Shown here piece by piece: positions 10,886 through 21,300 of a stretch of 64,000 bases of DNA. The stretch comes from Euleptes europaea (taxonomy: Eukaryota; Chordata; Lepidosauria; Squamata; Sphaerodactylidae): assembly GCF_029931775.1 (NCBI RefSeq), contig NC_079318.1, forward strand, positions 29,216,159 through 29,280,158, read 5' to 3'. A program made the position numbers and the translations under genes. The notes beneath the pieces are model-generated. The model was given only the letters and a program-made list of their open reading frames with translations. It searched no databases and was not told the origin of the DNA. How positions within the stretch are numbered: the stretch's first letter is position 1; each line of letters starts with the position of its first letter.

Positions 10886-11284
10886 TATCTCAAGCTCCAC
10901 TGTAGCTAAAGCCCTGTCCACAAGTTACGGTGAACACATGGACAACCCATTGTATGTATACACGATTGTTCTTTGTATGTGCAGTAATTCTCATGTTACA
11001 GTCAATGAAAGTACCTCTCAGTGTATGTTACAAACCCCACATTATCCAAGTACTAGTCCCAGTTTCACTGGTAAAATGAACGTGCATTGGCTTTTTCAAC
11101 AGCTGTATAAATGTACAGGTGGGATATACTTGCGTTCGTTGTAATATGTGAATAGGACTTTTGTAGGAGTGAGGCAGGGATTTGTTTTCCATTGGGAGCA
11201 GATATTGAGTCTTATTGACACTCAAATCTCAGTGAGAAAGGAGGACAATAATTGAAGTAACTAAATTATATTTAAGCCACGATC

Positions 11285-11460
11285 AGATGAGCATGCCTAT
11301 TATATTAGGTGCTTTGGAACACAGGCATGACAATGCTGCTGTAGTCTTGTTTGTGGGCTTCCTCGAGGCACCTGGTTGGCCACTGTGTGAACAAACTGAC
11401 TGCTGTACTTGATGGACCTTGGTCTGATCCAGCATGTCCTTTCTTATGTTTGTTACCAGC
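11285..11460 (+). repeat. LINE 3' tail (L2/CR1-like)
   Basis: The sequence GAGCATGCCTATTATATTAG, then GGCACCTGGTTGGCCACTGT, CTTGATGGACCTTGGTCTGA and TTCTTATGTT is shared with 47700-47885. The repeated TTATGTTC-type end is typical of L2/CR1-group 3' tails. Confidence 0.5.
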
Positions 11461-12566
11461 GTGACATTATGCCAGCGCTGGAGTTAGATTGTGAGCTGAG
11501 GTGGCTTAGGTTGCTAAGTTCTGCTTTTCCCCCAGCATGCCCCCAGTATGTATAGGGCTGCCCATAACTGGCCCCCTATGCCAGCATGGCATTGGCGGGG
11601 AGCTACTCCAGCACAGGGGCTTAGTTTCAATCTTCCCTGTTTTCCAGAATGGCTTTAGGACTGCACCCCAAATCCCATGCTTTCATCAATATGCTTTTGA
11701 CAGATAAAACATTTTCTTTGACATTCCACCTCACCCTTACAAGCCTCCTCCCAAGTCTTACAGCAACCTATTGATTTTTAAACCATGCAGCTATTTTTAG
11801 CCAGGATTTGACTAAGAGCTGCAGGTTTGATTGATGCTCCAACACCACAGAAGCAGAAGGTGATATGTGAAACATAGTATTTCTATCTTTAAACATATTT
11901 GCATACCTTTTACACTGCTGTTGGTCATCATGCACATTTCCAGTTACAGTTAGAAGTGGCAACTGTGTATTATATTTTTATCCCTTAAGTGGGTTTGTTA
12001 ATTTAAATCTACTAAATATTTTGCGCACTAGGTACAGTAATATACAGATGCCCACAGATGAACAGCAATAATTACTGTTAGCAACCTGTGGTTTGTGTTG
12101 AATTCTTTCTTTAAAACAGTGTCACTAAAATACATATCATTCAGCTAGCCACTGACAGATTTAAATATGGTCCTTCCCTTCCTCATCTATAAAAGTTAAA
12201 CAAAATACATATTAAGGTTGGAGCTTGCTTGGGAGTATTGTGTTGCACATTATCGAATGTCATTTTGATGCACATCATCGAATGTTCCAAGATGATAATC
12301 ATGCATTCAGTCTAAACAGGTTGCCAAATTCATCATTATCTAAGGGATTGGCTTATGGAATTAAAGTCACAAACGACCCTGCATAATGGGAAAGTATGAA
12401 GCTCAAATGACACAAATATGTTTAAAGATAGAAATACACGTTTTGTGTGATTTGGCAGGGGTCTTCCACCAATGGTTCTCAAGTTGTCTCCCTACACTTT
12501 TCAGCTGTTCCAGCTGAACAAGGGGTCACGGCGGCTTTTGTCATAAAATAGTGACCAACTAATTTA

Positions 12567-12765
12567 CAAAACTTAGGGTTGCCAGATCCCTCTTGGCCAC
12601 CAGCAGGAGGTTTTTGGAGTGGAGCCTAGGAGGACATGGTTTGGGGAGGGGGAAGGACTTCAATGCCATAGAGTCCAATTGCCAAAGTGGCCATGTTCTC
12701 CAAGTGAACTGCTCTCTATCAGCCGGAGATTGGTTGTAATAGGAGATCTCCAGCTAGTACCTCTG
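12567..12765. mobile_element. Partial TAGGGTTGCC-family element
   Basis: It starts TTAGGGTTGCCAGATCCC and keeps the GGTTTGGGGAGGGG, ATAGAGTCCAATTGCC and GGAGATCTCCAGC landmarks. The right terminus is missing. Confidence 0.6.
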
Positions 12766-12825
12766 CCTTGGAGACTTGCTGCGTGACCTCAGGCCAATCA
12801 CACGCTCTCAGCCTCGACCTCCACG

Positions 12826-12906
12826 GAATACCAGGGACATATCTCTTGTCTTGAGAACCCTAAAGGGGCTGCTGTAAGTCGGCTGTGACTTGACGGCAAA
12901 AATAAG
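12826..12906 (+). repeat. 3' part of a 5S-type/Sauria SINE
   Basis: The stretch GAATACCAGGGACATATCTC... to GCTGTAAGTCGGCTGTGACT and TGACGGCA is the BovB-like tail shared with the 5S-derived SINEs below. The 5S head is missing. Confidence 0.6.
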
Positions 12907-12960
12907 CGTGTAAAACGTTTTACGCCAGAAGCACCTCATAAATGCTAAGCGTTATTATTA

Positions 12961-13538
12961 CAGCCTAAGGTTTTCTCCAGCCTGATCTCGTCCGATCTCA
13001 GAAGCTAAGCAGGGTCAGCCCTGGTTCGTATTTGGATGGGAGACCACCAAGGGATACCAGGGTTGCTGTGCAGAGGAAGGCACTGGCAAACCATTTATTC
13101 ATGGAAGGTTTTGCATTGGATTTGCCACTCTTTAGATGCACTTTTTCCCCATCCATATTCTCAAAACTCAACAATAAGCCGCCATGCATTGTTTTGAGAA
13201 TTCAGGTGGGGAAAATGTGCATCTATACTATACTATACTATACTATACTATACTATACTATACTATACTATACTATACTATACTATACTATAGATGCACA
13301 TTTTCCCCACCTGAATTCTCAAAACAATGCATGGCGGCTTATTGTTGAGTTTTGAGAATATGGATGGGGGGAAAGTGCATCTAAAGAGTGGCAAATCCAA
13401 CGCAAAAACTTCCATGAATAAATGGATGGCCATTTATTCACGGAAGGTTTTGCATTGGATTTAAGTCTCTTGCCATGAAAACCCCCCAAAAGGGGTCGCC
13501 GTAAGCGGGCTGCGACTTGACGGCCCTTTACACGCGCA
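12961..13538 (+). repeat. 5S rRNA-derived SINE, split by a foldback insertion
   Basis: The head 12961-13092 matches 5S rRNA internal sequence (CCTGATCTCGTCCGATCTCA, GAAGCTAAGCAGGGTC, TTGGATGGGAGACC). The body continues after a 370-bp interruption at 13463-13538 (AGTCTCTTGCCATGAAAACC, then a BovB-like tail GCTGCGACTTGACGGC). Squamate SINEs with a 5S head and a BovB/RTE-like tail are known. Confidence 0.8.
13091..13463. repeat. Foldback element with (TATAC)n core inside a SINE
   Basis: The left arm 13091-13223 and right arm 13293-13425 are nearly perfect reverse complements (about four differences in about 130 bases). They enclose about 14 copies of a TATAC pentanucleotide at 13224-13292. A third, 34-base forward copy of the arm end follows at 13430-13463. 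The whole block interrupts the SINE at 12961-13538. Confidence 0.85.
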
Positions 13539-13651
13539 AAAGGTTTCCCCCTGCATTCCGCAGGCCAGGGCATCTTCTGGCCCTCCCGCGCGAAGCAAGC
13601 CACGCCCACCTCGCCGCCCAGCACGAGTCGGCCAACCGCCGTAGGCCGCGC

Positions 13652-13671
13652 GGCACGCCGGGCAATGTAGT
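13652..13671 (-). promoter_or_regulatory. ZNF143/Staf-like site
   Basis: On the - strand the 20 bases read ACTACATTGCCCGGCGTGCC, close to the SBS consensus beginning ACTACAATTCCC and ending in a TGC. Such sites are usual in CpG-island promoters. Confidence 0.45.
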
Positions 13672-13761
13672 CCTCAACGGCTCGTCGGCCGGCGGACGCG
13701 TAGAAGGAGGCGTGGCCCGAGAGCTCGGAAGGCGCGCGGCTTGAAAAGGGCCCGCACGGTT

Positions 13762-13769
13762 TTTCCCGC
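13762..13769 (+). promoter_or_regulatory. E2F site
   Basis: TTTCCCGC followed by GC matches the E2F consensus TTTSSCGC. It lies within the CpG island and fits cell-cycle-regulated transcription. Confidence 0.5.
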
Positions 13770-14346
13770 GCTCCGCTGGCTACGCGGACGGGGCCTGCGG
13801 GCGCTTGAACGAGCGGGGGTCCCCCATCAGCAGGTCGAGCGGCGGCGTCAGTTAGGGAAGCGACGGTTGGGAGCGGGTCGCTCCTTCTCTCCTTCGGTTG
13901 GAACGTTCGGCTACCCTTCCGAACCAGGTGGGGGGATGGGAGAACTCTCCGGCTGTAGCGTTGAAGCGGGAGGGAGTTTGCTTGGGGCTCCACGGGCGTG
14001 GGTCACGTGTCTCCCTCGACTGGTGACTAGGGTTGCCAGGTCCCTCTTCGCTACGGGCGGGAGGTTGGGGGGGGCGGAGCCTGAGGAGGGCGGGGTTTGG
14101 GGAGGGACTTTTAATGCCGTAGAGTCCCAATGGCCAGAGGGGCCAATTTTCCTCCACGGGTACTGATCTCTATCGGCTGGGGATCAGTTGTAATAGCAGA
14201 TCTTCTGCTATTATCTGGGGGTTATCAAATAGGTGCAGCCACTATGGCTAAGAACATTTCAACAAAAACCAATAACACCAAATATCTTTTTTTTTTGGTT
14301 CTTGTAGGTTATCCGGGCTGTGTGACCGTGGTCTTGGTATTTTCTT

Positions 14347-14388
14347 TCCTGACGTGTCGCCAGCAGCTGTGGCAGGCATCTTCAGAGG
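14347..14388 (-). ncRNA. Hammerhead-like motif, left arm copy
   Basis: On the - strand this is the counterpart of 15084-15127. CTGAAGA and the stem II sequence are kept, but the GAAAC part of the core reads GACAC, so it is probably inactive. Confidence 0.35.
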
Positions 14389-15083
14389 AGTAACACTGAA
14401 GGACAGTGTCTCTCAGTGTCAAGGTTGTAGGAAGAGTAATATATAGTCAGAAAGGGGTTGGGTTTGAGCTGAGTATTGTCCTGCAAAAGTAATGTGCTAA
14501 TCATTGTTCTGTAAGTATCAAGATAATGTGCTAATGAGGGTGTGGTATGTTCATATGGAACCATTGTATCCTGAAGTGATCTGTTAACATGTGGAGTCCA
14601 AAGCTAATCCGCATGGCTATCGTGGACTGTAGTCTTTGTTAGTCTGGAGGTTTTCAGGACAGGAAGCCAAGCCTTATTCATTCTTAAACTCTCTTCTTTT
14701 CTGTTAAAGTTGTGCTGATGTTTATGAGAAGCCATTGAAATTCATAAACATCAGCACAACTTTAACAGAAGAGAGTTTAAGAATGAATAAGGCTTGGCTT
14801 CCTGTCCTGAAAACCTCCAGACTAACAAAGACTACAGTCCACGATAGCCATGCGGATTAGCTTTGGACTCCACATGTTAACAGATCACTTCAGGATACAA
14901 TGGTTCCACATTAACATACCACACCCTCATTAGCACATTATCTTGATTCTTACAGGACAATGATTTGCACATTACCTTGAATACCTTGCAGGACAATGAC
15001 TCAGCTCAAACCCCACCCCCTTCTGACTATATATTACTCTTCCTACACACTTGACACTGAGAGACACTGTCCTTCAGTGTTAC

Positions 15084-15127
15084 TCCTCTGAAGATGCCGG
15101 CCGCAGCGGCTGGCGAAACGTCAGGAA
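15084..15127 (+). ncRNA. Hammerhead-ribozyme-like motif
   Basis: TCCT (15084-15087) can pair with AGGA (15123-15126) as stem I. CTGAAGA (15088-15094) fits the CUGANGA core. GCCGGCC (15096-15102) pairs with GGCTGGC (15108-15114) around a GCAGC loop as stem II. GAAACGTC (15115-15122) supplies GAA and a GTC cleavage triplet. One extra T lies between the core and stem II, and stem III would be only two pairs, as in minimal motifs of Penelope-like elements that act as dimers. Activity is not established. Confidence 0.4.
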
Positions 15128-15189
15128 AGAAAATACCAAGACCACGGTCACACAGCCCGGATAACCTACAAGAACCAATATTTTTTTTA

Positions 15190-15598
15190 TTTTCTTGATT
15201 TAAAATATCAACATATAAAACATTATCCAATGTTAAATAATAATAATAATACTAAAGAGTCAAATGATATTACTGAATTAACCACAAATTGACTTCCCCC
15301 TCTCCCTCTTCCATCTAAAAATAAATTGTAGAAACTTTTGCTAACGGAACTAATCCCAATACTATTTTAATTAATATATTCTTGTCCGATCTAACATTAT
15401 TAGATCAATACCTAATATAAAATTGATGAAAAGTGTAGATAAGGGATTAGATCAAAGAGTATCCTTTAAATGGTTCCATTTAGAATTAATTTTTTCCAAA
15501 AATATTAAACACATAGTAACACCGAATATCTTCATAGCGTTGTATGTGTTACTGGTTTTTGTTGAAATGTTTTTAGCCATAGTGGCTGCACATATTTG
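15190..15598 (-). mobile_element. L1-like LINE 3' segment
   Basis: On the - strand a frame reads MAKNISTKTSNTYNAMKIFG and continues ...LIFLEKINSKWNHLKDTL, then AT-rich 3' sequence ending in an A-rich run next to the palindrome. The opposed short copy at 14232-14276 reads MAKNISTKTNNTK. Assignment to L1 is tentative. Confidence 0.4.
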
Positions 15599-16312
15599 AT
15601 CAGCTCTAACTTTGCAGCTCAAGTTAATATTTTTATTACCTGGAGGTTGGCAACCCTGCTGGTGACCCACAAACAAGGGTTGGGTTTTTACACCCACTGG
15701 GTCAGAGTCTAGTAGAATTTTGCATGTGTTGAGCAGGATTGGAGCTTTAAAAGCAGGAACTTGTATTCAGACAATCCTTCCAGTTGTATTATTAAAAATC
15801 CCCGATAAGGATGTACAACCTCTTTGTATGTCATTTTTTGGTGGGTCTGTCTTCTCCTAGGATCTAGGGGCTTGGGTTGTCACGTCAGGGTTGCAAGGCC
15901 AATTGCTGTGTGGGAGAGCAATTCCACGGAGATATTGTTGGTAGTATTGATAATATATTTTACCAGTTCGCCTTAGATGGCAACTGGCTAGTCTTGAAGA
16001 ATGTGCAGAGATTTTTTTAAAAGATGAGAACTGGAGATTTCCTTCTCCTAACCAGAAAGGGATTTATTTATTTATTTATTGAACTCCTGAGATGACTAAC
16101 TACAATAAAGTATTTTAAAAATAGAATGATAAAATATCTAAAACAAACCAATAAGCACAGCGTAGCAGCAAAAAATTAAAGCAGTGGCAAGTTGCTTAAA
16201 AGCTAGTGAGAAGCATATTCCTAAAACTAGCTAAAATTAGTTAGCACCAGAACAGATGAAAACGAAACCAGTAAAATGCATAGTTAGCACTGAATCACAA
16301 TAACAAGCAACC

Positions 16313-16886
16313 CCTGAGTTCGATCCCGACAGAAGCTGGTTTCAGGTAGCCGGCTCAAGGTTGACTCAGCCTTCCAATCCTTCTGAGGTAGGTAAAAGGA
16401 GTACCCAGCTTGCTGGGATTAAAGCAGGGGTGGGGAACCTTTTTTCTGCCAAGGGCCATTTGGATATTTATAACATCATCCGCGGGCCATACAAAATTAT
16501 CAACTTAAAAATTACCCTGCTATATTTGGTCAAACATTTACCCAAGAGGCACGACAGGAGACGGCTCTGAGTGTCTGCCACGTAGAGCGACTTGCTTTTG
16601 AGCTCCGCTGTCCCCAGCTGGGCCCAAAATATTCAGGCAGGGCAGCATCCTTCTGAGCTAGAGATCTGCCAGGACCCATGAAGGGCCAGGCCAAATGATT
16701 TTGCGGGCCTTATATGGCCCCCAGGCCTGAAGTTCCCCACCCCTGGATGAAAGGGAAGACTACTGGGGAAGGCACTGGCAAACCACCCTGTAAACAAAGT
16801 CTGCCTAGGAAACGTCAGGATGTGATGTCAACCCATGGGTCAGGAATGACCCGGTGCTTGCACAGGGGGCCTTTGCCTTTTACATA
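16313..16886 (+). repeat. tRNA-derived SINE (GCCCCGTGGCGCAGAGTG family) split by a hAT element
   Basis: The head-truncated left part 16313-16424 (GAGTTCGATCCCGACAGAAG to the GCTGGGATTAAAG break) resumes at 16746 (GATGAAAGGGAAGAC) and ends in AATGACCCGGTGCTTGCACA near 16865. The break is the insertion at 16425-16745. Confidence 0.85.
16425..16745. mobile_element. Non-autonomous hAT element (CAGGGGTGGGGAAC ends)
   Basis: The element is 321 bp, begins CAGGGGTGGGGAACCT and ends AGTTCCCCACCCCTG. It is flanked by GATTAAAG (16417-16424) and GATGAAAG (16746-16753), an 8-bp duplication with one change. It is non-coding. Confidence 0.9.
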
Positions 16887-17247
16887 TGAAGCTGTCATAT
16901 AGGGGTCATTCGAATACATGAATCTCACTGTGTATATACATGTAACGGATGCTAATTTCCACTCAGAATTGCTTTTCGGGTATGATTTTTGTGGTGTTGA
17001 AGCAGTTTTTTGAACCCCTGAGTTGAAACTGGAGTAGGATCTGAATAGAAATGGTCACTTGGTGGAGTGTGTGTGTGTGTGTGTCCGTGTACTTCCTGGC
17101 ACGTATTTTGCGTGTATGTGCAGACATCATACGTGACTGACTACAAATAGGGGGTGTGCATATCGATATACATAATTGCTTTCTTTCTAAGCCTTTTACA
17201 ACTTCTGTAGTGCTTCTGGAAAAAAGGGCCCATACAGGGTTAATAAA

Positions 17248-17541
17248 GAGCCCCGTGGCGCAGAGTGTTAAGCTGCAGTACTGCAGTCAAAAACTGCTCA
17301 TGACCTGAGTTAGATCCCGATGGAAGTCAGTTTCAGGTAGCCGGCTCAGGGTTGACACAGCCTTCCATCCTTCCGATTTCGGTAAAATGAGTACCCAGCT
17401 TGCTGGGGGTAAAGGGAAGATGACTGGGGAAGGCACTGGCAAACCACTCCGTCAACAAAGTCTGCCTAGTAAACATCGGGATGTGACGTCACCCCACGGG
17501 TCAAAAATGACCCGGTGCTTGCACAGGGGACCTTTACCTAC
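17248..17541 (+). repeat. tRNA-derived SINE (GCCCCGTGGCGCAGAGTG family)
   Basis: A near full-length copy: GAGCCCCGTGGCGCAGAGTG, a box B-like GAGTTAGATCCCGATGG, the CAGCTTGCTGGGGGTAAAGG middle, and the end CGGTGCTTGCACAGGGGACC TTTACC. Confidence 0.85.
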
Positions 17542-17655
17542 CTTACCTACAGAGTTAATGGAGCAAAACGGGCAGTTAACTGTTGCCTCCACATTCTGTC
17601 CTCTGCAAATAAGGCACCGTTCATCAGGCTCGGCCATTTTACATCATGTGGGTTG

Positions 17656-17852
17656 CCCTGACCTTGGATAGCCCAGTATAGACTGATCTCATCAGATCTT
17701 GGAAACTAAGCAGGGTTGGCACTAGTGTTTGGATGGGAGACCACCAGTGTCGCAACACAGAGGCTGCCAATGGCAATCTATCGCTGAGCGTCTCTTGCCT
17801 TGAAAACCCTACGGCGTCACTATAAGTCAGCTGTGACTTGACAGCACTTTCC
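17656..17852 (+). repeat. 5S rRNA-derived SINE with BovB-like tail
   Basis: 5S-like text (GATCTCATCAGATCTTGGAA, CTAAGCAGGGTTGG, TTGGATGGGAGACCACC) is followed by CTCTTGCCTTGAAAACCC and the tail GTCAGCTGTGACTTGACAGC. Confidence 0.85.
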
Positions 17853-18145
17853 ACCAACAAAAGTGGGGTAATGATGTCATTTGGAGTTAGTTATTAGGGG
17901 CTTAACAGTGACTCGGCCTGCATCTAAATCTGCAGGTGGCTTCAGATGGCTTATTCTATAGTATGTGGCCTTGTCCGGTCAATATGTCATGAATATGTAG
18001 GTATCATGCGCATTGTACTACTTACACCTGTGGGGCATTCTTCACTCTTCTGTTTCACATCATGCCTGCAGAAGGATTATTGGACTAACAACTGTATTTT
18101 ATTGTGGTTTGTGTTTCTGTTTTAGTTGTTTTTTAAAGCAGAACC

Positions 18146-18306
18146 ATGGGAATCCCGGGTTTGCTCCAGTTTATCAAAGAAGCTGCAGAATCTACCCATG
18201 TGAAGAAGTACAAAGGGCAGGTTGTTGCTGTGGACACTTACTGCTGGCTGCATAAAGGAGCTTACGCGTGTGCTGAGAAGTTAGCCAGAGCGGAACCCAC
18301 AGATCA
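18146..18306 (+). CDS. EXO1: EXO1 coding exon 1
   Basis: It encodes residues 1-53 plus two bases of codon 54 ([15 protein letters not shown]... to ...EPTD) with donor gtacgt. Upstream acceptor candidates are TTTTAG ending at 18125 and GCAG ending at 18141. The N-terminal Gly2, needed in this nuclease family for the active-site fold, is present. Confidence 0.95.
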
Positions 18307-21300
18307 GTACGTTTTAAAGCAGTTTGAGTGACCAAATTGGGGTTTGTTTCGGCGGGGGATGCTTTTGCAGTATGGCATAACCCATCCACACCGGCATGGG
18401 TGTATCATCTTTGTGGACTATTCTGGGACTTATAGGCTGTGAATTGTAGCCTGTAGGTTGAAAGCAAGGAGCCCCGCAGCGCAGAGTGGTAAGCTGCAGT
18501 ACTGCAGTCCAAGCTCTGCTCACGACCTGAGTTCAATCCCAACGGAAGTCGGTTTCAGGTAGCCGGCTCAAGGTTGACCAGCCTTCCATCTTTCCAAGGT
18601 CGGTAAAATAAGGACCCAGCTTGCTGGGGGTAAAGGGAAGACGACTGGAGAAGGCACTGGCAAACTACCCCGTAAACAAAGTCTGCCTAGGAAACGTCGG
18701 GATGTGATGTCACCCCTTGGGTCAGGAATGACCCGGTGCTTGCACAGGGAACCTTTACCTTTAGGTTGAAAGCAAGTGGTATTCAAGTGGTAAGTGGAAA
18801 GCCGGTGGTGTTCAAGGGACAGTGTTTTCATATATTATGCTGAGGTCTGGGGAAATTCTGCAAAGTCCTCATTCTCTGACAGCCAAGGGAAAAAAAAGGG
18901 AAAACAGAGTATACCCAATATGCTGTCAAATGCACAAAGTAAATCGGGAGGGAAAGTATTTCTGTGGTTGCCTTTTAAACTGTTTTCAGAGGTTTCAGTG
19001 TTGTAACAGGCTGCTTAAATCATATTGACAACAGAAACAGGTAACCAGCCTGTGCACAGGATTGATGCAAAAAATCAGAAAGTCTGAAAAAGAGGGGAAT
19101 TTTCCATTTCAAGTTCATAAATAAACTGAAACAAAAACAGAAGGTGCATTCCTAAGGATTTGGAGGGTGACTTCAATATCATGAAGCTTAATCTAGAAAG
19201 CTCAGTTGATGTGTGTCCTTCATTTCATTTTGTTGGCTAGACTAGCTATAACTTCACCTGATCTGCAAGGTTGGGTTACTGAAGTGACATTGTGGTATTG
19301 CAAAGGGAAATTCTATGTGAACTTCATTGGAGCTGAATTTCCTCTAATAACTTATATTTTAGTATTAAGCTGAACACTTTGTGCTGGCCATGTGACAAAG
19401 GTATTTCTTTTTACAGGTATGTCATTTACTGTATGAAACTGGTGAATATGCTTCTGTCGTTTGGGGTCAAACCAATTCTAGTATTTGATGGATGTACCCT
19501 GCCTTCCAAAAAGGAAGTTGAAAAGTCTAGAAGAGAGTAAGTCATTCTATTTTAAAAAAAATCTTTATAGTACAGTATACATGAAACTGCCTTATACTGA
19601 ATCAGGCCCTTGGTCCATCAAAGTCAGTATTGTTCACCTAGCTTCCTAGTCCCTTTACCTGGAGAAGCCAGGGATTGAACCTGGGACCTTCTGCATGCCA
19701 AACAGATGCTCTACCACTGAGCCACAGCCCCTCCCTAAGGTATAATATGCCTTTATCTACAAAAGTCAGGCTATAAGGTCCCAAGGGACAGTCTGAGTTG
19801 GCCACCTTGCTGAAGCTAAGTACCTCTGTGTCTGGTCTGTGTGTGGAAGACCCCCCTCCCCGGAACCCAAAGTATGCTCCCTTGAGTTCCTTAATGGAAG
19901 ATCGGCAGGGCACAAGAGACTATGGGTCTCGTATAAATAAAGGCACAGGTCTTTAGAGCCAGTGTAGTGTAGTGGTTAAGAGTGGTGGTTTGGAGCGGTG
20001 GAGTCTGATCTGGAGAACTGGGTTTGATTCCCCACTCCCCCACATGAGTGATGGCTGCTAATCTGGTGAACTGGATTTTTTTCCCTACTCCTACACATGA
20101 AGCCAGCTGGGTGACCTTGGGCTAGTCACAGTTCTATTAAGAGCTCTCTCAGCCCCACCTACCTCACAGGGTGCCTGTTGTGGGGAAGGGAAGGTGATTG
20201 TAAGCCGGTTTGAGTCTTCCTTAAGTGGTAGAGAAAGTCGGCATATAAAAACCAACGCTGCTGCTGCTTCTTTATGTTACTGTTTTCAATGCTTTTTTTG
20301 TAAAATAAAATCGAACTTGATCTGTTTAACGAGAGCAGGACTTTGGCAAAAATGAGCAGTACATGCTGTGTTATGTGACATCTAATCTACATCTCAGTCT
20401 GCTAAACAGCTGGAGAATGATTTGTCCTTGTGACTTCATTTTTCAACTCCGGTTTGTTAAACATTTCTTAATGAACACACACATGAAATCCCCAAGGTAT
20501 TCTTATCTTCAGGGTGTCTTGGACTTCTCATTCTACTATAGCTCCTTATCTCCCTGTTTTGGAAAAGCCACTTCAGAAAGTCACTGAACCCTCTGGATCA
20601 TCCTCTAATATAGTGCAAGAAGCTGTATTTGAAAGTAGAAGTTGGGATGCTGTCAGGCATGTGGGCACAGATGTGGAAATAGTGGCTTCCTCTTAGTTGT
20701 CCTTTTATTCCAGTGAAATCCATGGGATCTAGTAATTCTAATATTACCACTGTAGTGATATTTAAAGTGCAGAGAGGGTTAATGCAGCTAAATCTCTCTG
20801 AAATTATTTAAATAGCCCCAACAATGTGTTTAGGATTGGGCATCTTAACACATACGTTTTTACCACCTTTATACCAAACAAGTCGTATAAGTTAGCCTGC
20901 TCAAAGTCACCTGGCCTAATGGACTAGTACTGGATTTAGCTTCCTCTGCCTTTGTCTTCATTACCTTCTATTTCCCTCTTTCTACTTCATGTGTATAACA
21001 GTTCTTTGGGACAGGGAAAGGTGTCTTTTGGTGTGTATTTGCAATTCTAATGTCACCCATTTGTTCATGTCAAGGAAACGGCAAGCAAATCTTCTGAAAG
21101 GGAAGCAGCTTCTCCGGGAGGGGAAACTATCAGAAGCCAGAGAATGCTTTGCACGTAGCATTAATGTCACACACGCTATGGCTTGTGAAGTTATTAAAGT
21201 AAGTAGTCGGCTTTGGCCCCGACCTGGATGGCCCAGGCTAGCCTGATCTCATCAGATCTCAAAAGCTAAGCAGGGTCGACCCTGGTTAATTCTTGGGTGG

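Larger units (their letters stand above)
13490..14030 (+). promoter_or_regulatory. EXO1: CpG island, probable EXO1 promoter and untranslated first exon
   Basis: This is the only long CpG-dense, GC-rich block near EXO1, ending about 4.1 kb upstream of the EXO1 start codon. It contains an E2F-type TTTCCCGC (13762-13769) and, on the - strand, a ZNF143/SBS-like ACTACATTGCCCGGCGTGCC (13652-13671). A donor-like CAG|GTGGGG at about 13926 could end an untranslated first exon. E2F control would fit an S-phase repair nuclease. Open frames across it on both strands are GC-rich artefacts. The transcription start is inferred, not seen. Confidence 0.6.
14215..15598. mobile_element. Composite palindrome: L1-like 3' pieces flanking opposed Penelope-like sequence
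   Basis: Outer copies of GTGCAGCCACTATGGCTAA at about 14232 (+) and 15570-15590 (-) belong to an L1-like 3' segment; the - copy extends through 15190-15545. Inside are two arms, 14297-14727 and 14742-15176, that are near-complete reverse complements with a 14-base spacer. The arm reads GGTTCTTGTAGGTTATCCGG... and holds a hammerhead-like motif. Opposed terminal repeats and hammerhead motifs are known for Penelope-like elements, which is why I assign it there; no reverse transcriptase or GIY-YIG frame is present. Confidence 0.6.
14028..15658. mobile_element. TAGGGTTGCC-family hAT-type element split by a 1.4-kb insertion
   Basis: The left part (14028 to about 14205) and right end (15637-15658, ACCTGGAGGTTGGCAACCCT) belong to one element. 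The perfect 8-bp duplication CTGGTGAC at 14020-14027 and 15659-15666 shows this. The insertion between them contains an L1-like fragment in two opposed copies and a large palindrome. Confidence 0.75.

Noticed and set aside
12961-13092. A 5S rRNA gene
   Set aside because: Only the internal 5S region is present, followed by a SINE body and BovB-like tail as in four other copies. None is a complete 5S gene.
13032-13355. 107-codon frame with repeated YTILY units
   Set aside because: The repeats are translation of the TATAC microsatellite and the rest is SINE and foldback arm.
13319-13993. 224-codon open frame on the - strand across the CpG island
   Set aside because: GC-rich DNA gives long frames by chance. 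The translation is Arg/Ala/Pro-rich with no domain, runs into the foldback, and has no splice support.
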